Of a stretch of 14,078 nt of DNA, positions 6,726 to 13,048 are shown piece by piece. Numbering within the stretch: position 1 is the stretch's first letter; every line of letters starts with the position of its first letter. The DNA lies in contig CAZSPL010000091.1 in assembly GCA_964608735.1 (NCBI GenBank), positions 1-14,078 of the forward strand. The letters run 5' to 3'. The stretch is from CAZSPL01 sp964608735 (GTDB lineage Bacteria > JAJVIF01 > JAPKYR01 > CAZSPL01). Made by a program: the position numbers and the translations under genes. The notes beneath the pieces are model-generated. The model had not been told where the DNA came from. It worked only from the letters and a program-made list of their open reading frames with translations, and ran no database searches.

Positions 6726-8678
6726 ATGGCCACAATGAAACAGGGACGAAACTGGAATGTCCTTACCATAATCGCGATGCTGATCCTCGTGATGGTTGTC
6801 ATCAGCCTGCTTTCGAACAACAAGAAGGTGGATCAAATCACCTATTCGAGATTCTGGACCGATGCGGAAGCGGCGCAGATAAACAAGGTTGTCATTCACA
6901 AGGACGAGGGCATAATAAACGGGGAATACCTGGACGGGACCAAGTTCCGCACGGTGTTCGATCCGAGCGTTGAAGATCTGTCCACCAAGCTCCTTGATAT
7001 GGGGGTCGCGGTGGTTGATGTGAAGGAAGCTCCGTATTACACGAAAGTACTGGGGCCGGTGCTGATACTGGCGATACCCATCGCGTTGTTCTTCATCATT
7101 TACTTCGTCATCATAAGGCAGTCCCAGGCCGCGGGTTCGCAGGCGTTCAATTTCGGCAAATCCAAGGCCCGCATGATAACCGACAACCGCCCGAATACGA
7201 CGTTCAAGGATGTCGCGGGAGTTGAGGAAGCGGTCGAGGAACTCGAGGAAGTCGTCGAGTTCCTTAAGGAGCGGAAGAAATTCATAGCCCTCGGGGCCAA
7301 GATCCCCAAGGGCGTACTGCTTGTAGGTCCGCCGGGATGCGGCAAGACGCTTCTCGCCAAGGCCATAGCCGGCGAAGCGAACGTGCCGTTCTTCCACATG
7401 TCCGGTTCTGATTTCGTCGAGATGTTCGTGGGCGTCGGCGCGAGCCGCGTGCGGGATCTGTTCGACCAGGCGAAGCGTAACGCACCGTCGATCGTGTTCG
7501 TCGATGAGATAGACGCGGTCGGACGTCAGCGCGGCGCGGGACTCGGCGGGGGTCACGACGAGCGCGAACAGACCCTCAACCAGCTTCTCGTCGAGATGGA
7601 CGGTTTCGATCCCAACACCGGCGTCATCCTCATCGCCGCCACCAACCGCCCGGATATCCTCGACCCGGCGCTTCTCAGGCCGGGACGGTTCGACCGCAGG
7701 ATCGTCGTCGACAGGCCCGACGTGAAGGGCCGCGTGGATATTTTGAGAATCCATACGAAAGAAATTCCCCTCGACGAAAATGTCGATCTCGATATAATGG
7801 GAAGGCGCACACCGGGCTTCACCGGCAGCGACCTCAAGAACCTCGCCAACGAAGCGGCCATACTTGCCGCCCGCGAGGGGGCCAAGAAAGTCTCGATGAA
7901 GCATTTCGAGGAATCGGTCGACAGGGTGCTCGCCGGGCCGCAACGCAAATCGAAGATCATCTCGGCGAAGGAAAAAGAAGTAATCGCGGTCCACGAAGCG
8001 GGACATGCGCTCCTTCCGTTTTTCCTGAAGGATTCCGACCCGGTTCACAAGATAAGCATACTTCCACGCGGCATGGCGCTCGGATACACCCTCACGCTTC
8101 CCACGGAAGACCGCTACATCGTCACCGCCGGGCAGTTGAACACCAAGCTGATGGAGCTTCTCGGTGGACGCATCGCCGAAGAGATCACATTCGATGAGGT
8201 TTCCACCGGCGCGCAGGACGACCTGAGCAAGGCGACCCAGCTCTCGCGCTCGATGGTGATGGAATACGGTATGTCCAAGAAACTCGGCCCGCTTACATTC
8301 GGGCACAAACACGGCGCCGTTTTCCTCGGACGCGATCTCGGCGAGGAGAGAAATTACTCCGAGAAAATCGCATCGCAGATAGACGAGGAAGTCCGCAGCC
8401 TCGTGGAGAAGGCATACGCAAAGGCGCGGAAAATCCTCGAGGAACACAAGGATAAGCTCGACCTCATCGCGAAGAAGCTGATCGAGAAGGAATACCTCGA
8501 CGGCGACGAGCTGCGCACGCTCATTAGCGACCAGCCCGGGCTTTTCAACGACGGTTTCACCACGCTTCCTCCCTCGACCCAGGAAGAAACCGAGGGCACG
8601 CTCGAGGAAGCCATCAAGGATGAAGCGTCGAAGAAAACCGAGAAAAAGCCGAAGGGGCTGCGTCCCGAACCGGCTTAG
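6726..8678 (+). CDS. ftsH: ATP-dependent zinc metalloprotease FtsH
   Basis: Membrane-anchored hexameric AAA+ protease that extracts and degrades misfolded membrane proteins and some regulators. It is 650 aa, the normal length. There are two membrane segments (about 13-30 and 108-130) with a short periplasmic domain between. The AAA core follows: Walker A GPPGCGKT at 201-208, pore loop FVG at 234-236, Walker B IVFVDEID at 256-263, and the second region of homology near 300-323 with arginine fingers R318 and R321. The peptidase domain carries the zinc site HEAGH at 423-427; the third ligand is probably Asp499 in GAQDDLSKAT. The tail (616-650) is Glu/Lys rich and looks flexible. Start: ATG at 6726 with AAAGGG (6711-6716) 9 nt upstream. 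All catalytic residues are present. It follows tilS with its own leader and a direct repeat pair that may regulate it. No terminator is evident downstream. Confidence 0.98.
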   Translation: MATMKQGRNWNVLTIIAMLILVMVVISLLSNNKKVDQITYSRFWTDAEAAQINKVVIHKDEGIINGEYLDGTKFRTVFDPSVEDLSTKLLDMGVAVVDVKEAPYYTKVLGPVLILAIPIALFFIIYFVIIRQSQAAGSQAFNFGKSKARMITDNRPNTTFKDVAGVEEAVEELEEVVEFLKERKKFIALGAKIPKGVLLVGPPGCGKTLLAKAIAGEANVPFFHMSGSDFVEMFVGVGASRVRDLFDQAKRNAPSIVFVDEIDAVGRQRGAGLGGGHDEREQTLNQLLVEMDGFDPNTGVILIAATNRPDILDPALLRPGRFDRRIVVDRPDVKGRVDILRIHTKEIPLDENVDLDIMGRRTPGFTGSDLKNLANEAAILAAREGAKKVSMKHFEESVDRVLAGPQRKSKIISAKEKEVIAVHEAGHALLPFFLKDSDPVHKISILPRGMALGYTLTLPTEDRYIVTAGQLNTKLMELLGGRIAEEITFDEVSTGAQDDLSKATQLSRSMVMEYGMSKKLGPLTFGHKHGAVFLGRDLGEERNYSEKIASQIDEEVRSLVEKAYAKARKILEEHKDKLDLIAKKLIEKEYLDGDELRTLISDQPGLFNDGFTTLPPSTQEETEGTLEEAIKDEASKKTEKKPKGLRPEPA

Positions 8679-8702
8679 GCAATACACCCATCAAAATATT
8701 CT

Positions 8703-8719
8703 ACGGTCGCGGTTCTGTT
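8703..8719 (+). repeat. Core repeat copy A (ACGGTCGCGGTTCTGTT)
   Basis: A 17-bp match to the core shared with 8903-8919 and 10059-10075, lying 24 nt past the ftsH stop. Similarity to the 8903 copy continues loosely (GGTTCTGTT, then AAAAGGG), so copies A and C share about 30 bp. Confidence 0.55.
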
Positions 8720-8743
8720 CGGAAAAGGGCTTTCATTCGGTGT

Positions 8744-8797
8744 CCCCTCCCTTCCGCCTTCGCTCCGCTACGTCGGACAAGTACGGTCGGGGCTCGG
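8744..8797 (+). repeat. Repeat copy B, split by a 29-nt insertion
   Basis: CCCCTCCCTT (8744-8753) and ACGGTCGGGGCTCGG (8783-8797) match the two halves of the repeat that are adjacent in the copy at 10049-10075. Here 29 nt separate them, containing CTTCGCTCCGCTACG. It lies between ftsH and rtcA. Confidence 0.5.
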
Positions 8798-8826
8798 GTT
8801 TCCGGCAAAACTCCGATTCCGTGTGG

Positions 8827-8919
8827 CACGGTCAAGCGTCTTCCAACCATCATCGTCCTGCCAACCCGTACGAAGCTTGCCCGTGTCTTTGGCGGCTCCC
8901 TTACGGTTGGGGTTCTGTT
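8827..8919 (+). repeat. Repeat copy C, on the 3' side of rtcA
   Basis: Starts with an 11-bp inverted repeat (CACGGTCAAGC 8827-8837 against GCTTGCCCGTG 8875-8885, one mismatch). It continues CTTGCCCGTGTCTTTGG, CGGCTCCCTT and ACGGTTGGGGTTCTGTT to 8919. The same order of blocks occurs at 10011-10075 on the other side of rtcA, with a shorter loop. Confidence 0.65.
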
Positions 8920-8949
8920 AAAAGGGGTTCACATCAGCGATATGTGGAA

Positions 8950-9972
8950 TCATGCATTCACTGACACGATGTGTATCCCGCTACGCGCCGCCCATTCGAT
9001 GCGGGCGTCCATGAATTTGTGAATCGTATCGATGTTCGTTTTCAGGTGAGCCGTCACGGCATTTGTCGTGAATCGCCCTCCGCCGCTCATGGCCATGAAC
9101 AGCAGCAGTTGGTCGGCGAGATACGGGCATACCACCGCGCCGCTGTTATACCACTCCCAATAGGCATTCAATGCTTCGCGGGCGACGTCCTCGGCGCGCT
9201 TGCGCTTCTCCCCTATTGACGAGAATACCATCGCCAAATTACCAATCGATGCGGTGATGACCACCACATTCCCCGGATGATTCGGCGCGGGGACCATCTC
9301 GATTTCGACATCGTCGATGGAGCATCCGAGCGATTCGGTGATGACTTCCCTCTCCCTCTCGGCGATATGCAGCGGGAGATTCGAGAGGATTATCTTCGCT
9401 CTCACGCTTTTAACATCGCCCCGTTCGACAAAATCCGCGGGCCGCTTGTTGTCATCGAGTACCGGGTCGATCGTCGCTGCAATTTCGCCCCCGCCCGCAG
9501 GATAGAAACCATGCTTCACGAGTTCCACCCTCGCCGAGTAGCCCATCGATGCTATCGCCGGGATGAATGCGTCGCGGATGAATTCGAACGGCGGCCCCAT
9601 CGGGTTATGCGTGCCGCCCCGAATGACGACGGTCGAAAGTTCTTCCGCCTTGAAGAGTATCGGTAGCAGGGTCTGAAGTACGAGCGTGGTCGAACCGGCG
9701 GATTGGATATCGAATTCGAAATGCCCGCCCTCTATTCCGCCGGGATGAAATTCAAGTTCGTCCGAACCGAGTTGCGCTCCGCGGCACAGGGCGTTGCATG
9801 CCTTCTGCGCGGCGATGATGCTCTGCAGGTGCTGCTTCTGTATGCCCGGATTCTTGCGCCTCGCGCGGATATCGAACACGCGGAACGGCTTGCCCGTAAC
9901 CGCGCTGAGCGATACGGCGCTACGCAGTATCTGCCCTCCGCCTTCGCCGGATTTGCCGTCTATCTCGATCAT
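8950..9972 (-). CDS. rtcA: RNA 3'-terminal phosphate cyclase RtcA
   Basis: Cytoplasmic enzyme that uses ATP to convert an RNA 3'-phosphate to a 2',3'-cyclic phosphate through a covalent enzyme-AMP, in RNA repair or processing. The predicted 340 aa compares with 338 in E. coli. Visible family features are IDGKSGEGGGQILRSA at residues 4-19, RARRKNPGIQKQH at 36-48, and THNPMGPP (121-128). Also present are GFYPAGGGE (155-163) and the active-site segment AHLKTN, whose His309 falls at the same number as the E. coli nucleophile. The frame is open 35 codons further, to 10077, but that extension lies in repeat DNA and the family starts exactly at MIEIDG, so ATG 9972 is chosen. The Shine-Dalgarno is weak (AGG about 11 nt upstream). 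No rtcB or rtcR lies in the window. It follows the sulfatase-like gene on the same strand after 208 bp of repeat-rich spacer. Confidence 0.95.
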   Translation of the reverse strand: MIEIDGKSGEGGGQILRSAVSLSAVTGKPFRVFDIRARRKNPGIQKQHLQSIIAAQKACNALCRGAQLGSDELEFHPGGIEGGHFEFDIQSAGSTTLVLQTLLPILFKAEELSTVVIRGGTHNPMGPPFEFIRDAFIPAIASMGYSARVELVKHGFYPAGGGEIAATIDPVLDDNKRPADFVERGDVKSVRAKIILSNLPLHIAEREREVITESLGCSIDDVEIEMVPAPNHPGNVVVITASIGNLAMVFSSIGEKRKRAEDVAREALNAYWEWYNSGAVVCPYLADQLLLFMAMSGGGRFTTNAVTAHLKTNIDTIHKFMDARIEWAARSGIHIVSVNA

Positions 9973-9983
9973 AGGTTCAAAGG

Positions 9984-10012
9984 CCTGGTGCCATGGTTCA
10001 ACCCTGGTGCCA
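9984..10012 (+). repeat. Short tandem-like direct repeat CCTGGTGCCA
   Basis: The 10-mer CCTGGTGCCA occurs at 9984-9993 and 10003-10012, 19 bp apart, just upstream of the rtcA start. Both copies abut the larger repeat at 10011, so they may be part of it or a duplicated edge. Confidence 0.45.
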
Positions 10013-10075
10013 CGGGCACGCGAGTCTTCGAGCTTGCCCGTGTCTTGGCCCCTCCCTAACGGTCGGGGTTCTGTC
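10011..10075 (+). repeat. Repeat copy D, on the 5' side of rtcA
   Basis: An 8-bp perfect inverted repeat (CACGGGCA 10011-10018, TGCCCGTG 10035-10042) is followed by GTCTTGG, CCCCTCCCTA (10049-10058) and ACGGTCGGGGTTCTGTC (10059-10075). Blocks and order match the copy at 8827-8919. It is the most regular of the four copies and the source of the false N-terminal extension of rtcA. Confidence 0.65.
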
Positions 10076-10083
10076 AATCAGGA

Positions 10084-10101
10084 CGCACACTTAAGTGTGC
10101 G
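10084..10101. repeat. 18-bp perfect palindrome
   Basis: CGCACACTTAAGTGTGCG reads the same on both strands with no loop. It sits between repeat copy D and the larger hairpin at 10132. A loopless palindrome suits a dimeric protein binding site as well as a repeat remnant. It is about 110 bp upstream of the rtcA start. Confidence 0.6.
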
Positions 10102-10131
10102 GCACCCGGTGGAACTCGTCATGTCCATTCC

Positions 10132-10169
10132 TGTGTATCCCCACGAATCCCATTTCGTGGGGATACACA
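10132..10169. repeat. 16-bp perfect hairpin downstream of the sulfatase-like gene
   Basis: TGTGTATCCCCACGAA (10132-10147) pairs perfectly with 10154-10169 around a 6-nt loop. It begins 11 nt past the stop of the gene at 10181. Neither strand has a T-run after the stem, so it is not a standard intrinsic terminator. It may stabilise the mRNA 3' end or be a dispersed repeat. Confidence 0.65.
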
Positions 10170-10180
10170 TGCACATCTTA

Positions 10181-12484
10181 CTATCCACCCGTGAGATATC
10201 CGAGGTTCCTCAGTTGCTCCTCTTCCTCGCTGCTGAGATTTTCCCACGGCGATTCGACCAGCCCCGGGTTGATGGCCCATATATACATGCCGGGGTCGGT
10301 CGCGCGAAGCATCACAGGTTGACCGAGCGAAAAGCGCGGATCGTTCATGGCAAGCGTGAATGGCACGGCACCCGGAATCTCCTTCTCCGGGCCGATGTGA
10401 ACCAGATCGAGTTCGCCCGGTGATCCATCGACCGTCACATCGAACGCGACATCCGCCGATGCATCTCCCACGTTAAAAACGAATCCTTTCTCCATGTCCT
10501 TCGGTATCCGTATATCGAATGTCAGCGTGTTGCCGTCGAGCTTGAGGACATCTTCATCGCCAAGCCGGTCCTTCACTATTCCCGAGATACCCGCATCGCA
10601 TGAGATTGTCCCCGCGAACCTCCCCCCGCTCTCTTCGAATTTACGGTTGAAGCGCACATGGAAACCGGCCTGGTGGCGTACGATGAAATTCTGCACGAAT
10701 TCCCGCCGCTCGCGGCATATCGATTTTCGGTCCTCCGCGAGATCCGTCTTCTCGCGAGGGTCCGCGGTCAGCTCATAGAGCTCTTCGGAACCGTCGTCCG
10801 GATGATAGATATATTTATATTCCTCGTCCGTAAGCGCGCACTTCTCGTCACCGTAATATATCTGCTCGCTGTAAACCTTCCGCTCCTTGCCGACCTTGCC
10901 GCGCATCACCTGCCTGATATCAAGCGCCTGCACATCATCAGGGACATCCGCGCCGTATCGGGCGAGGATTGTCGCGAATAAATCCATCGGGCTGACCGTT
11001 TCATCCACCTTCGCGCCCGCGGTGAATCCCTTTCCCTTGATTATGAGCGGCACATGGAGCAACTCGTTATACATCGAATGCCCATGCTCGAACGACCCGT
11101 GGTCGAGAAATTCCTCGCCATGGTCGGCGGCGAAGATGACGGTCGCGCCGTCGAGAAGCCGCACCGCGTTCAGCGACGATAGAAACGCGCCGATGGCATT
11201 GTCCATATAAGTTATCTCGCCGTCGTAGAGGTCTATCAAATGCTGGTTCAGCGGCGGTGTGATGATGAGCCGCCCGGCGCGGAAATCGTCCACGCCGTTG
11301 AACGAAGCCGCGTATTCCCCCTGGTAATTGGGATTGTACATCCGCGCGAAGTCGCCCGGCGGGGAGTAGGGCAGGTGCGGGTCGATGAGATGAATGAACA
11401 GCACGCAGTCGACGTCCTTATTCTCGAAGAACCACTGCTGCGCGTAGTCGAGCGACATCTTGGCTACGTTGTCGAAGTCGCGATGCAGATCGAATCCCTG
11501 CATCAGGTTGAACGACGGGCTGAACCAGACATTGTTCGTGATGGCGCAGGTGAGGAATCCCTTCGCGCTGAGGATTTCAGCGAATGTGTCCTGGTCGTTC
11601 GGCAGAAGTTTCGACACGGTGGTCGCGCCGGAGACGGACGGATATTTTCCGGTGAGCATGCTTCCGAACGATGTGAATGTCCACGGGCTGGTCGAGATGC
11701 AGTTTTCGAAGAGGGTGCCCTCGGACGCGAGCTTGTCGATGTATGTCGATGTCGCGCGGTCATAGCCGTAGCATCCGAGATGGTCTTCGCGCAATGCGTC
11801 GGCGGCGATGATGATAAGGCGCGTGCGGCGGCGGTTGTTCATATCTATGATGCGCGGGTTTGCAATGAATACGGTCTGCGACGGCGCGTTATCGGCAAGC
11901 CCCTGCACTTCGAAGGTTATCTTCCCCTGCCCGAGACCCGGCGGAAGGTCGGCGCGTATATCGTGCCAGTGTCCCGCCATATCGGCCTTGCGCGGGTCAT
12001 AGTCGCGTCGCGCGATCTCGATCTGCCGCCCGTTATCGGGCACGAAGTTGACAATCACCTGGATCTGCTGCGCGTGCTGGAATGCGCGCGGCGAAAGCCC
12101 GACGGAATAATCGAGACGTCCGACGGCCGGGGCGTCGATGTGGAATCCGATCGCTTCCCCGGGCGGGAACGCCATCCCTATCTGCCGTTCCTTGTCGAGT
12201 TCGGCATACTGGACTACGTCATCGAACGACACGCCGGACGCGCCGTCGTAGGAATCGCGCTGATAGCACAGCTTGAAGCAGTTGAACGTAGACGGCGTGG
12301 AACGCTCATAGAGCCCGCCCGCGACGACGATGATAATGACGACAACAACCACGGCGCCGAGTATCCACGGGAGGATGCTTCGCTTCGGCTTGTCGCGCTT
12401 ATTATCGCGCCCACGCGCGGAAGTCCTGTCCTTCGCGCCCGCGGTCTTTTTCGACCCCTTCCTGCTTTTGTCGTGCTTTGCCAT
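10181..12484 (-). CDS. Membrane-anchored alkaline-phosphatase-superfamily enzyme (sulfatase-like, Thr nucleophile)
   Basis: Predicted 767-aa protein. A very basic cytoplasmic tail (residues 1-36) precedes one membrane span (about 37-57), so the rest lies outside the membrane. Residues about 80-212 look like a beta-sandwich. Residues about 221-600 are the alkaline phosphatase/sulfatase fold: metal ligand Asp229 in AADALREDHLGCYGY, the nucleophile loop SPWTFTSFGSMLTGKYP (266-282), IDPHLPY (367-373), and metal ligands Asp454-His455 in FAADHGEEF with HGH at 467-469. Residues about 605-740 form another beta-rich domain; the end LRNLGYL is common in this family. In sulfatases the loop reads C/S-x-P-S-R; here Thr269 holds the nucleophile place and Phe replaces Arg, as in phosphoglycerol or phosphoethanolamine transferase relatives. 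Substrate unknown. ATG at 12484 follows GGAAGG closely; a good promoter lies at 12512-12540. rtcA follows on the same strand. Confidence 0.9.
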   Translation of the reverse strand: MAKHDKSRKGSKKTAGAKDRTSARGRDNKRDKPKRSILPWILGAVVVVVIIIVVAGGLYERSTPSTFNCFKLCYQRDSYDGASGVSFDDVVQYAELDKERQIGMAFPPGEAIGFHIDAPAVGRLDYSVGLSPRAFQHAQQIQVIVNFVPDNGRQIEIARRDYDPRKADMAGHWHDIRADLPPGLGQGKITFEVQGLADNAPSQTVFIANPRIIDMNNRRRTRLIIIAADALREDHLGCYGYDRATSTYIDKLASEGTLFENCISTSPWTFTSFGSMLTGKYPSVSGATTVSKLLPNDQDTFAEILSAKGFLTCAITNNVWFSPSFNLMQGFDLHRDFDNVAKMSLDYAQQWFFENKDVDCVLFIHLIDPHLPYSPPGDFARMYNPNYQGEYAASFNGVDDFRAGRLIITPPLNQHLIDLYDGEITYMDNAIGAFLSSLNAVRLLDGATVIFAADHGEEFLDHGSFEHGHSMYNELLHVPLIIKGKGFTAGAKVDETVSPMDLFATILARYGADVPDDVQALDIRQVMRGKVGKERKVYSEQIYYGDEKCALTDEEYKYIYHPDDGSEELYELTADPREKTDLAEDRKSICRERREFVQNFIVRHQAGFHVRFNRKFEESGGRFAGTISCDAGISGIVKDRLGDEDVLKLDGNTLTFDIRIPKDMEKGFVFNVGDASADVAFDVTVDGSPGELDLVHIGPEKEIPGAVPFTLAMNDPRFSLGQPVMLRATDPGMYIWAINPGLVESPWENLSSEEEEQLRNLGYLTGG

Positions 12485-12511
12485 GCGCCTTCCGTATCCG
12501 TTAATATGTCC

Positions 12512-12540
12512 ATTTTATACCCGGCGCAAGTCCAGGGCAA
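12512..12540 (-). promoter_or_regulatory. Sigma-70-like promoter of the sulfatase-like gene
   Basis: On the minus strand TTGCCC (12540-12535, four of six to the -35 consensus) and TAAAAT (12517-12512, five of six to -10) are separated by exactly 17 nt. The predicted start of transcription near 12505 leaves a leader of about 20 nt before the ATG at 12484. Confidence 0.6.
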
Positions 12541-12557
12541 GGCGAGGAACGCAGGAG

Positions 12558-12950
12558 ATGAACGCAGGCAGGCGAATCGATACGCCGAAGCCTGGCGAAG
12601 CGAACGATAGGCAGGATGATATGCCCGAACCATACGAAGAACTCGACAAGATACTGCTGATAGCCGATGCCGACGCGCGCGACGAGGCGCTGTTCGGATT
12701 CGTGCAACGCGTCGCCGAGGCAAGCCCCGAGGATGCGGTGAAGGCGGCGCGCGCGATTGCCGAACTGTACAAGCGCGGATGGGCGCTGCTCACGTGCGTA
12801 CAGGCGCTGGTCAAGGTGGATATGGAAAGGGCGAGGTGCGTGGCCGGGATTATCGAGGATGAATACAACCGCCTCCGCGCGCGGCATACGATCGAATTCA
12901 CCGAAGCGAGAAAACGCAAGGAAGCGGGGTTTGATGAGAGGTGGAATTGA
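12558..12950 (+). CDS. Small hypothetical protein, helical, unrecognised
   Basis: Predicted 130-aa soluble protein from ATG 12558, or 109 aa from ATG 12621. The part from residue about 25 on is strongly helical and charged: EELDKILLIADADARDEALFGF, then AVKAARAIAELYKRGWALL, MERARCVAGIIEDEYNRLRA and a basic/acidic tail ending EARKRKEAGFDERWN. It has no leader, membrane segment or known catalytic motif. The pattern of short paired helices is reminiscent of repeat-type helical adaptors, but that is a guess. The start is uncertain: GAGG lies 10 nt before 12558, while AGGA lies only 4 nt before 12621, and the first 21 residues look like translated repeat DNA. It is divergent from the sulfatase-like gene with 73 bp between, so the promoters may overlap. 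Codon use matches its neighbours. Confidence 0.6.
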   Translation: MNAGRRIDTPKPGEANDRQDDMPEPYEELDKILLIADADARDEALFGFVQRVAEASPEDAVKAARAIAELYKRGWALLTCVQALVKVDMERARCVAGIIEDEYNRLRARHTIEFTEARKRKEAGFDERWN

Positions 12951-13048
12951 GGGAAAAGGCCTCTTTAGATAATGCTGGTAGCTCGTTAAACTGAGGATTA
13001 AGGGAGTAGCGAATCCATTAACTCCATTCCTGATTAATTATCGTAATT

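Noticed and set aside
6597..8687. A 696-codon open frame antisense to nearly all of ftsH
   Set aside because: FtsH is certain on the plus strand with every motif. The antisense product has no family features and is a codon-bias shadow of a GC-rich gene.
8679..8949. A possible small gene between ftsH and rtcA (a plus-strand frame runs 8620-8964)
   Set aside because: The frame begins inside ftsH in another phase and its product is translated repeat DNA with no start site, so it is treated as repeat-bearing spacer.
11240..12610. A 456-codon plus-strand frame antisense to the sulfatase-like gene
   Set aside because: It covers the metal-binding and nucleophile coding region of a recognised enzyme and gives a charged, low-structure product. 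Only its last part shares frame with the small gene at 12558.
12951..13048. Possible terminator between the convergent genes (GGAGT/ACTCC)
   Set aside because: Only a 5-bp stem with a 13-nt loop and no T-run; not distinguishable from chance.
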